DNA of 64,000 nucleotides from Akebia trifoliata. Taxonomy: Eukaryota > Streptophyta > Magnoliopsida > Ranunculales > Lardizabalaceae. The stretch is taken from positions 15,953,443 to 16,017,442 of the forward strand of contig CM030716.1 of assembly GCA_017979445.1 (NCBI GenBank), read 5' to 3'. A program made the position numbers and the translations under genes. The notes under the pieces were generated by a model, which was given only the letters and a program-made list of their open reading frames with translations, was not told the origin of the DNA and did no database searches. Shown in pieces: positions 44,535 through 56,000 of this stretch; within the stretch, counting starts at the first letter, position 1; every line of letters starts with the position of its first letter.

Positions 44535-45961
44535 CTTTTTATATTTGAACTTTCCTCAAAATACTCATCATGTGAAAATGGGTCTTTTCACTCGTTCTCA
44601 TTACACTAAGCTTACTTGTATCATTGGGCTTTTTGTTTGTACCTGGCTTCATCAACTTCTCTTCGACATCACAAATCTTGGGCATTTAGCTAATATCGAA
44701 TATGATGCTTGCTTTTAAGTCTCCCTCTGGTAGACAAACATCAAGGGGACTTTATTGTTATATATCAAGTTGAGCCACAACTCAAGCCGTAATATAGGTC
44801 TTTTGTCTGGGAATCAGACACTATTTTAGACAATTAAAGTCCTATGAGCAAAACGCAAGAATTGAAGGTTGAAGGAAATGAAGATTGAAAATGGGAAGGT
44901 AATGAAGAAATCAAACTCAAAAAATCTAAAAGAATGGCCTCTAATTGCTATATAGCGATCATAGTAAAATTCTTAAAATAATGATCTTCGATTTTGGCAA
45001 CTAATTGATTTTTGCGCATTCCTTGAATTTTTTTTAAGACCTCCCTTCTATGAATCTATAAATAGAGGGGAGGGGTCTCTATTCAAAGGAAAGTTAAAAA
45101 AGGAGCTAAAGTTAGACAAAATTAAAATGAGATAAATTTAAAGAGAATGAGAGAGAGAGAATTTCAGATATTAATAGATTTATCCCCAATAACTGTAGAT
45201 AATTTCTATAAAGTTGGATCACTTTGATCAAGGAAGGAATTTGTTCAAATCTGTTGAAATTTGATTAAATTAGAAAATGTAAGAAAATATTTGCAATGTT
45301 TTTCATTTTAAGTTTATGAAAAGTTCATTAGTTTTGATCATCATCTTTGATTCTGGGTTTTCACCATTAATTTTAATCTTTCACTGTGAATTCTTAATTC
45401 TTTTATCATCAAATCCGATTTTCACTGTTGATCTTGATTTCTTAATCGTCAATTCTGACTTTTCACCATTAATTTTGATTTCTAACCATGAACTCTGATC
45501 TTTCAACACTAGAAAATTCCTTGATTGAATCTAAAAATCCGTTTTAGATTCAATTAGGATGTGATATTTTATTTTAACACAAATCTGGGAATTTAAGGAA
45601 ACAAAATCTAAAATGGATCTGATCACCTTACTACTTGCAAGATTGGATCTTCGATCCTTTCTCCTTGTAGTGGGGACAAGATCAATCAAGAATTCTTCAA
45701 AATGTACCCCTGCAACCAATAAAAGAAATAAAATGAAGAATTTCCTAACTGAACCATCAAAAGTAGGATCAAGAATTAATTTTCAATAGTGCACCTTTTT
45801 GAGAATTATTTGAAATTTGTGTTTTGTTTTGAGAATTATCTCTTAAATAATTTACCTGATATTATAAAGTGAAACATTTTCCTTACTAATATAGTTATAT
45901 TTTAAGCCTTACTAAGGGTTGTTTTGCTCAAATGGATTACTTCAACAAACCAACACCCAAC
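44535..45961. other. Intergenic stretch with a TATA motif and short degenerate repeats
   Basis: TATAAATAGAGGGGAGGGG begins at 45057 and could mark a decayed LTR or a short transcript. 45330-45510 contains about six degenerate ~23-bp TTTTCACCATTAATTTTGATC-like units. No gene recognised. Confidence 0.35.
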
Positions 45962-45969
45962 CGTCTAAG

Positions 45970-46592
45970 TAGGGGTGTCAATGGGTTGGTTCCTAAGGAA
46001 CTTATAACCATAACCATTATATTTAGTTCGGTTTCGGTTCTTGTCAATTCCAGGTTCGATTCCAAAATAAATGAAATCGAAACCGGAACTGCCAAAAATC
46101 ATGGGTACCCATCTGTTCTGGTTCTCAAGAGTCGAATGAGAAAAAAAGTACTTCAAATCATTATTATAAAAAGATTCTTTCAGAAAAATTAACATATTAT
46201 CAACTTAGTTATGATTTGTTATACTTAAGACACAAATTAATGATTTTTTTTCAAAAATCAAAATTTATCTTTGTTGAAAGTAAAAACTTTTTAGAAGAGT
46301 AGCTCATTTTAAGATCTAATGGATAATTTATATGAAAATTGAAGAATTTTATATAAGATGCATTTATTTTGAAATAACGTTAAATCATCTACTGTATTGA
46401 AAGAAATGACAAAATAAATCGGTTTGGGGTACTTGCAGTTACCCATTGGATTGAACCTAACGGTTCAAGTTTCTATTGGTTTGGTTCCACTTTAGACCTA
46501 GCTCAAATCAGTTTCAATAGAAAGGGATTTGGAATCGGGATTTTCATTTTCGATTTTGATTCCGGTTAAATGGGTACCCATGAACACCCCTA
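45970..46592. mobile_element. hAT-like MITE upstream of the dehydrogenase gene
   Basis: Ends TAGGGGTGTCAATGGGT and, inverted, TAGGGGTGTTCATGGGT. The flanks CGTCTAAG (45962-45969) and CCTCTAAG (46593-46600) match in 7 of 8 positions, the hAT-type target duplication. 623 bp, with inverted-repeat-like internal sequence (GGTTTCGGTT / GAAACCGGAA) and no transposase. It ends 338 bp before the dehydrogenase start codon. Confidence 0.85.
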
Positions 46593-46781
46593 CCTCTAAG
46601 ATTCATGGAAAAATTCAGATTAAAAAAAAAAATTCAACAAAAAATTTCTTTTCAACTCTATGTAAAAGGTTTTGAAAATGGACGGCAACCGAACTTCCAC
46701 GCAACTTCCAAACTCAAAATTTAAATTCCACGGTGAAAAATAACTCCCTCTGTTTTAGGAAAATTTACGTAGACTTTTTCT

Positions 46782-46789
46782 CTATATAA
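46782..46789 (+). promoter_or_regulatory. TATA box of the dehydrogenase gene
   Basis: CTATATAA follows a pyrimidine-rich stretch (TTTTTCT) and lies about 140 bp upstream of the ATG, a normal distance for a plant core promoter with a short 5' UTR. Confidence 0.6.
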
Positions 46790-46930
46790 CCAACCCTAAA
46801 GCCATGCTTTTGGATGCCACGAAGTGAGCCAAAGGAATTCTCAAGAATATTTGAGCACCTGCGACTGCGACTCTGAGTGGAAGTAGTTTTGGCTGTTTGG
46901 CGTCTTGTCTGCTACACCTAATAGCCATCA

Positions 46931-47059
46931 ATGGCAGTTTTCAGAGCGAGAGCTCTCATATCTCCTTCGAGATCAAAATCTGAACTTCTCTCTTCTCTAT
47001 TTCCATCTTTTTCACTCCGTACTTTCTCTTCTTGCCACAGTATACCATCTCATTTACAG
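46931..47059 (+). CDS. HIBADH: HIBADH exon 1 (start codon and presequence)
   Basis: 43 codons from ATG to CAG, ending at CAG|GTGAGA in phase 0. The next in-frame residues would be intronic. The start is the first ATG after the TATA motif and opens an R/S-rich, targeting-like peptide ([15 protein letters not shown]). Confidence 0.85.
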
Positions 47060-50000
47060 GTGAGAAAGTCTCCATTACTTCTCTGAATCCCTTGTTCAAT
47101 TCCTTTATGGAACACAAGAATGATTGACGTTGTTTGTTTTTTTTTTCTTTTTCTTTTGTTTGAAACAGAGGGTGGGATTCATAGGAGTTGGAAATATGGG
47201 CTTTCACATGGTCAATAATCTAATTAGGGCTGGCTATGCAGTCTCCATCCATGACAAGTAACGTATTTGGATCCATCTTTCTTTGTTATACTACAATTAT
47301 TAACAATTAGTGATGCTTAATGTCTCATTTTGTTTAAATTGTTGATTTTTTGAGGTCTATCATCTATGTAGTGTATAAGTTATGGTTTCTTATTATATAT
47401 ATTGGAAGGAAAAAAAAAAAAGGCCTTCTCAAGCATCTCTTTCTCGGGGGAATCATTCAAGAATGAGAAGGATTTTCAATGCGAATTGGCCAACACACTC
47501 TTTCGTTTGACACCTGAGATGACTTGGGCAATATTTTGAAAATCTCGGCCGAGTCAGTAAAAAATTGGCCAAGTCAAATGGTTTTCTATTTTGATTTTTT
47601 TGTAATTTAAATATGTATTATCAAAATAAAAATTTGATTTTGACAACATCTTTCAATCCATCTTATCTTATGAAAAATTATATCTTTATGTAAATATATA
47701 CTAATAAATAATTGTAAACCGAGCTAAATGTTTTATTTTGTCTGGAGATGAGATGAAATACCATGTTTTAAAATCATCTTCTCAAGACATCCAATTTGAT
47801 GATTCAGATTTTTCTTGCAATTTTTGATCTACTGGAAAAATTCCCTCCATATTTATAGAGTATATATTTCCTTAATCTTGGAAAAGTGCAAGATTTAACT
47901 ATGTTGTGTTGAGGGAAAATATGTCGTGGTTTGTGTGATCAGGGTCAATCTATTTAAATTGTTGTTTTTGTCTTTATTTGGAGTAAAATATTGTTCAATT
48001 TGCATTTTTATAAAAATGAACGAAATTGTTTTTTCAGAAATTATAATGCCATGAAGAAATTCTTAGTGAGAGGAATTCCCACGAAAGAAACACCTTTTGA
48101 AGTTGCAGAAGCAAGTGATGTTGTAATCACGATGTTGCCTTCATTGTCAAATGTGAGTTCTCTATTGCACTCATTCCCTTTCCAGACAAACTAGTAGGTT
48201 ATTGCTAAAAAAATTCTAAGATTGGTTTTACTTCAAATTTAGACTATTTAAAAATCTGGAATAGTTGGAATGAATTGGACAATTAGGGATGCTTACCAAG
48301 AGGGAAAAAAAAAAAAAAACATAAGAAACATACACCGGTATATCAAGAAACTTAATAGAACATCGTTTACATTTGCTACATGCTAATGCAAGTATCTACA
48401 GATTTAAAAGGGTTCTTGGCAAATACAAACATGGTTTAAAATGTCTGAATGTATCAATTGATGCCGATACTGATACAAAATTGCAAAAGGTGGATAAGGT
48501 CTTCTGATGTAGGACTATAAAACTAACTAAGATGTTCTTAGATTACGATGAAATTATCAAGGACAATGAATATCACAAACAACTAGATTCTATCATTAAA
48601 AAAAGAAAACTTTGATAAATAACTAACAAATAATTCTAAGCAATGTTTTAATCCCCCAAACTTGATCTCAAATATTAAATTGAGGGATCTTATGGATGAT
48701 AAAACTTTCAACTAACTTAGAGTATCAATTTAATAATATTTAGGAAGATATAAAAAAATTAGGGTTCCTAATGTTAAGTTTAGGGTTAGATTAATTAAAA
48801 AAATAGATTTTAGGATGAGTTTTAAATAGATTCAATTAACTAGGGTGGTGGTAAATTACTATGGAGCAAAAAAAAAAAAAAATGTAATTGGAAGTATTTT
48901 TACTAGAGTTTTGCTAGTCTAGAGTTGCTGTAAATTATTTGAAAACAAGTAGGGATGATTTAGGGAGGATTATAAGGGATTCGGTTAGGAATTAGAGATT
49001 TATTTGGACTGGGCAGCAAGGGTATGATTTGTGAGAGGATTTGTTAGGTTTAACTAGGTGTAGGGACTCTAAAAGATGTTGGATGAGACTGATTTAGTGT
49101 TTAAAAATAGAAAAATTGAAAGAAATGTATGAATGACCCCATTACTAACATTGTGGGCTTGCAACTTCACAATTCTAATTGAGAATCGCTCAGGCCTAAT
49201 GCGAATCATCACATAGTTACCCACTAGGAATTCCTTAAACCTATGGTGTGAATCAACATGCATTTTATAATTTTCATTCCTCAATGTTATTCTCTTCCTA
49301 ATCTCAGAATGCAATTCATGAATACGTAGTGCAAATGATTGTGTTGTTAAATGGCCTTTGTGAAAGTATCATAGGGATGAGACCAATAGGTGTCCTAGGT
49401 TTGTAATTATGAACTATTTCAAATGGACTCATGCTTATGGTCTTATCGATGTAATTGTTGTACGCAAACTCAATGGAATCCCATGATTTAAGATGATCAC
49501 ATACAAGACATCATAATAAATTTCCTAGACTCCTGTTGACTATTTCAATCTAACCATCTATCTGTGGGTGGTATGTTGAAGAAAATTGCAGTCTAGAACC
49601 CATCATATTCCACGCTAGTTTTCCAAAAGTAACTCATGAATTTGACGTCCTTATCAAATTCTATGGTCTTTGGCAATCCATGCAAACGAACAACCTATTC
49701 AAAAAATATTTGACAATATTAGAACAAGGTAGTAAGTGGAGTCTTGGGAAGCCCAATCCTGAAGATCATAGTAGTATCTCTCCACGGGGAATGTGGCACT
49801 GGCAAAGGAGTATACAAACTCATATTCTACTTTCTCTATTTTGCTAGTTTACAAGTACGACATTGCCCAACAATTTTGAAACAATTTTTTTTACGAGTAA
49901 AATTTTTGAATAAGGAAGGTATGGTTGTGAACCCCATTAATTAATTATAGATTTAACTTCATCTCATTATTCTTGATTTCAATCACGTGTGTTTGCAACC

Positions 50001-53000
50001 ATCCCAATTTTTATAGGTCTTGCTGATGTGATACTGACGTAGTGGAAGCATGTGAATCAATAGATTCGATAGATCGTGTTCAATGGAACACTCAAAATCA
50101 ATTTGAATCAATAGATTCAATTGATAAACAAGCAATAGCTTGAAAGAAAATAAAGTATAAAGTTAAAAAAGATAATTAAAAGAGAAAAGATAATTGAATT
50201 GATTATTGATTTTCGGATTTGGAGCTCTTTATATCGATAACTCCATCATAACAACTTGTAATCCTACTAAAATACTAAAAATTAATATTCCTAACCTATC
50301 TATAATATAATATTAACTTTCTAATCCTATTAGAACTCAAATTGGAGACTTTTAAGCACTTCTAATTATAGTCTAAATAATAAAAACGAATTTAAAACAA
50401 ATTAGAAACTAAAAAGGAATTGTACTCCTAACATAACTATGAAATAAAAATCCTATTAGAAGTAAAAATAGAAATCCTATTAGAAGTAGAAATAGAAATA
50501 GAAATACTAGTAAAGCTCTAACTAGGATTGTAGATGTCCTGCATCAGGCTCCCTTTCTTTAAGAAAACTCGTCCCCGAGTTTGGTGTAGGAGTAGAAAAA
50601 TCATCCTCTGAGAAATAATGATAGATGTTCTTGATGTTGAATGTCGGGGATATGTGCGTATCATCAGGCAAATCCACTATATAAGCGTTATCGTTTATTT
50701 TCTTCAAGATACGAAGATGCCCAATTTTCTTTAGTTTGGTCTTGTTGTAAGTTCCAGCAGAGAAGCGATCTTTACTAAGATAAACCATGACCAAGTCTTC
50801 TTCTTCATAGCTCTTGAATCGTCGATGCTTATCGGCATTTGCTTTATACTGTTCATTAGAAGCTTCAAGGTTCTTCTTCACTTGTTTGTGGAGCTTGTGA
50901 AGGTTCGCAATCATATCATTGACCGTCACATTGGAGTTGGGGAGAGAAGGAAGTTGTACCAAGTCCAAAGTATGATTAGGCGCTTTGGTATAGACTATGT
51001 GGAATGGTGTGTAGCCTGTAGAGCGATTAGGGATTGAATTATAAGCGAATTCAGCTTGTGCAAGTGCTAAGTCCCATTGTCTCGGTTTGTCACCGGAAAG
51101 GCACGGAATCAAGTTGCCAAGAGTACGGTTCACAACTTCTGCTTGTCCATCCGTTTGAGGATGGGCGGCGCTTGAAAATTTAAGTTCAGTTTTCAATCTT
51201 GCCCATAAAAGTCTTCCAAAACCAACTCAAAAACTCAGAGTCACGATCTAAAGTGATGGTCTTAGGGATGCCATGTAGACGTACGACTTCACGAAAGAAG
51301 AGGTTGGCTATATTTACCGCATCGTGAGTCTTGTGGCAAGGGATAAAATGTACCATCTTCGAAAAGCGATCAACAACAACGAAGGTGGAATCGTTGCCTC
51401 GTTGTGTTCAAGGTAATCCAAGCACAAAATCCATTGAAAGATCTTCCCAAAGGCATTAGGGACTGGTAAAGGTGTGTACAAACTAGTGTTTTGTGCTTGT
51501 CCTTTCCCTTTTCGGCATATAAGGCATCGACGGATAAAATCTTCAACATCTTTCTTGAGAGACTTCCAAAAGTACCGTTCTTCCACAAGTGCAATGGTCT
51601 TGTCCTGTCCAAAGTGTCCCGAGAGTCTGCCCCCGTGTAACTCTTTGATAAGATGCTCACGAATAGACCCATTGGGAATGCATAACCTTGTTCCTTTGAA
51701 GAGGAACCCATCTTGAACCACAATGTCTGAAGTACCTCGCTGCCCAAATTGCACTTTTCCCACATAACTTGGAATTCTAGGTCGTCAATGTAGAGTTCTT
51801 TGAGGAAGTTGAAGCCTATCACATTGCTCCTTATAGTAATGAGTAAAGAATCTCTATTTTGCGAGGCATGAGAAGGACTATGACTTAGTGCGTCAACAAT
51901 TTTATTGCTGAGGCCAGATTTGTGTTGAATAGTGAAGTTGAACTTTTGAAGCAAGGTGATCCATGAAGAATGCATGCGGCTGGTCGGACTTTGATTTTGG
52001 ATGAATTTCAAGGCTTGGTAGTCCGAATAGAGTACAAATTCATTTTGGATCAAGTAATGCCTCCACTTTCTAAGAGCACGAACAACGGCATAAAATTTGA
52101 GTTCATATGTACTCCACTTTTGCCTTGCCTCCGTTAGCTTCTCACTAAGGAATTCAATAGGCTTTCCTTCTTGAGATAAAAAAGCTCCTACTCCATGTAT
52201 GGAAGCATCACAATGGACTTCAAATAGTTTTTCAAAACAAGGAAGTGCCAAAATAGGGGCGGAAGTAAGTTTAGCCTTTAAGAGATGAAAGCTAGCTTCA
52301 GCATCATCGGTCCAAGTAAATTTTTTGTTCTTCCATGTGTCAGTTAAAAGTGCTGCGATGGAGTTAAAGTCCTTGATGAAATGCCGATAGAAGGATGCTA
52401 ACCCATGAAAACTTCAAGCTTCGGAGGCTGATTTTGGAGGAGGCCAATCCCTTATGGCTACAATTTTAGTTTCATCCACGTGTATGCCTTCTTTAGAGAC
52501 TATGTAACCCAAGAAAAGTATCGAAGGCGTGAAAAAGTGGCATTTCTTCAAATTGATGTAAAGATAGTTGGCTTTGAGAGCCTCAAAAATAGTCCGTAGA
52601 TACAGAAGGTGCTCCGAATCAGATTTGGAGTAGATTAAGATATCATCAAAATAGACCACAACGAACTTACCAATGAAGGGTTGTAGGACTTGGTTCATGA
52701 GACACATAAAAGTGCTAAGCGCATTTGACAAACCAAACGGCATAACTAGCCATTCATACAAGCCATCCTTGGTCTTAAAGGCCGTTTTCCATTCATCTCC
52801 GGGTCGAATCCGTATTTGATGGTAGCCACTTTTCAAGTCGAATTTGGAGAAGATGGTTGAACCCGTTAGCATGTCGAACATGTCATCAAACCTTGGAATT
52901 GGAAAGCGATACCTTATTGTAATTTTGTTCACCGCACGACTATCAATACACATTCTCCATGTACCATCCTTCTTAGGTACCAATAAAGTCGGAACCGCGC

Positions 53001-56000
53001 ATGGATTAAGACTTGGTTGAATGAGACCCTTGGAAAGTAAGTCTTCCACTTGTTCCTTCAATATGTCATGCTCTTTTGGACTCATCCAAAAATGGGGCAG
53101 ATTTGAGAGACTTGCACCTGACACCAAATCGATGTGGTGTTGTATATTTCTCATGGGAGGCAATGAATTTGGCAAGTTTGAAGGAAGAACACAAGAAAAT
53201 TCTTCAAGGAGAGGTTGCACTTGATGAGGAACTTGAGTAGGAGGGTCCCGATTGGAAGGTTGTACTACTATTGTGAACACTTGACTTGCTTCTTTTAAGT
53301 CCTCATTGATGATGGGAGAAAGAAAACACGTTCTCTTCTCCTTGGCTAGGTGGGAAACCTTGGGCTTGGCATAGGAAGGATGTAGGATCACTTTGACACC
53401 ATTATGCATGAAATAATAGGTATTAGCTTTGCCTCGGTAGGTGACATCATTATCATGAGCCCAAGGCTTTTCTAAGAGGATGTGGCATGCTCTCATTAGG
53501 ACGATGTCACAAATAACATCATCCTTATATTGTCCAATGTTAAAAGAAAAAGAGCATTGATTTGACACATTCTTCTTGCACTCATCGTCCACCCAACCTA
53601 TAAAATAAGGTGTAGGGTGTTGCGTAGTAGGTAGCGTGAGTACATCGACCATATAGCTTGAAATTATATTTTCTTAACTTCCACTATCTATAATTAATTG
53701 ACACAACTTGTCTTGCACTTTGCATGTAGTTCGGAAAAGACTATGTCTAGTTGAAGGAGCAACATGTTGTACTGACAATAAGTTGCGAATAACACAACTT
53801 AGATGTTCACCTTCATCCTCTTCACAAGCCTCAAAGTAGAAAGTCGCATCATTATTAACATAGTGGTCATCTTCGTTATTTTCATAATCAGCCTCGGCTA
53901 CTAATGTGTGATTCTTCCGGCACACTTCGGAGGTATGACTCATTTTTCCGCACTTAAAACACTTATTTTGCTTTGGGTGTGCATAGGGATTAGGTTGGTG
54001 AGGTTTAGGATGTGGAGGTGAAGCTTGAGAGGTGGAAGCATAAGAATTAGTTTGGTGGGTTTTAGGATGTGAAGGTGGAGCTTGAGGGGTGGAAACATGG
54101 TTGTTGTTATAAGGGAGTTGATTGTGGGATGGATAATGTTGATGAGATGGGAGGGCAGATTGTGGATAGTTAAACCTCCGATTGTTGGTATAAGAAGGAC
54201 GAGAATCAAGCATAAAGGATTCTACCTTTAGGGCATTGTTTATGGTTGCGTGCAAGTTTGTGTATTGATGCGTGGTCAATTTCTCTTGAATTCTTCTATT
54301 CAACCCATTGATGAAACGCCCAATAGTTTGGTCTTCATTTTCTTGAAGTTCATTCCTTGAGAGAAGTTGAGAGAAGTCATCAACATATTCTTGTACACTT
54401 TGAGACCCTTGCTTACAATTTTGTAGGTTGATGAACAAGGTTTGGATGTAATCCGGTGGTAAATATCATTACTTAAGCAATTGCTTCATAGCTGGCCATG
54501 ATTGAACTTGTCGAAAGCCTTGACGTAGTCGATCTCGTTGGAGATGGTCCCACCAAGAGGAGGGTGCCCCAGTTAGCTTAAAAGCCACAAGTTTGACCTT
54601 CTTATCCTCTGAAATTTTCATGTACTCGAAGAATCGTTCAACATTGGAGATCCAATCAAAAAAGTCCTCAATGTACAAGAGCCCATTGAAGCTAGGAATA
54701 TCCGCCTTAAGCCTATAGTCAAGAGATCGCTCTTGTTGCCCATTGTTGCGAGGATGGGGGGGTGCGTTATGCATGAACACGCGTTCAACCTCTTCAAAAT
54801 CATGGAAGGGCTGATTTGTGGGTGGGTGATAATGGGTCTGTCTTGCATTGGCTTTGTAATATGGAGGTGGGTGAGTATGGGGAGGGTTAGGGAGAAGTCT
54901 ATCATGGTTAAAATAGAGATGTTTAGTTGGGGGAGGGGTAGTATAAGGATCCAATTCATCTATGTAATCCATATATGGGGCTGTTATGGTTGTTGAAGGG
55001 TCATTGAAGTTATTTAATGGGTTTTGAGGGTTAGGAGAAACGTTTTGTGGGGGCGGATATGTGGCTGTTGGAGGGTAAGGGATTTTATTTTGAGGGTATA
55101 GGAGTGATGCAGTATGGTTAGAAGGTTGAGGGAGGGTGGTCTGAGGTGTGGGAAGTGGTACGGTTTGGGCAAAACCAAAATTATGGGTAAGGTTCTGGTT
55201 TTGAGGGAATTCGGCCTCTCTAGAAGAGTTTCTAGGGGCTGAATTATAAGGGGAATTGTGGGAGGGATGGTGGGAATCTTTTGGGTCTTCTTCTCCAAAA
55301 GTTTTTTACCTTTTTCCTTCGCAATGGTGTTGAGAACCATGCCTTGAACACGAGACTCCAACATAGCCATAATTTTGTTGGTGATTCTTTCTTCAAACTT
55401 CTCCAATTTGGCTTCCAATTGAGTTTATAGATAAAATTCTGTGATAGAATCATTTTCACCATTCATCTTTTGTGGATCGTAGCAAGAGCTCTGATATCAC
55501 TTGACGTAGCGGAAGCGTGTGAATCAATAGATTCGATAGATCGTGTTCAATGGAACACTCAAAATCAATTTGAATCAATAGATTCAATTGATAAACAAGC
55601 AATAGCTTGAAAGAAAATAAAGTATAAAGTTAAAAAAGGTAATTAAAAGAGAAAGGATAATTGAATTGATTATTGATTTTCGGATTTGGAGCTCTTTATA
55701 TAGATAACTCCATCATAACAACTTGTAATCCTACTAAAATACTAAAAATTAATATTCCTAACCTATCTATAACATAATATTAACTTTCTAATCCTATTAG
55801 AACTCAAATTGGAGACTTCTAAGCACTTCTAATTATAGTCTAAATAATAAAAACGAATTTAAAACAAATTAGAAATTAAAAAGGAATTGTACTCCTAACA
55901 TAACTATAAAATAAAAATCTTATTAGAAGTAGAAATAGAAATCCTACTAGAAGTAGAAATAGAAATAGAAATAGAAATACTAGTAAAGCTCTAACTAGGA

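Larger units (their letters stand above)
49069..50034 (-). pseudogene. Decayed gypsy integrase fragment in intron 3
   Basis: Minus-strand reading gives an integrase core end: a [21 protein letters not shown] segment near 49570-49520, a [17 protein letters not shown] segment near 49480-49440, a [13 protein letters not shown] segment near 49390, and the C-terminal [22 protein letters not shown] at about 49255-49185. Upstream, 49690-49600 corresponds to the GLPKTI-SDRDV-F-SYFWKTLW region. Many stops. It is older than the CRM-clade insertion and belongs to a chromovirus-like gypsy; the exact clade is unclear. Confidence 0.7.
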
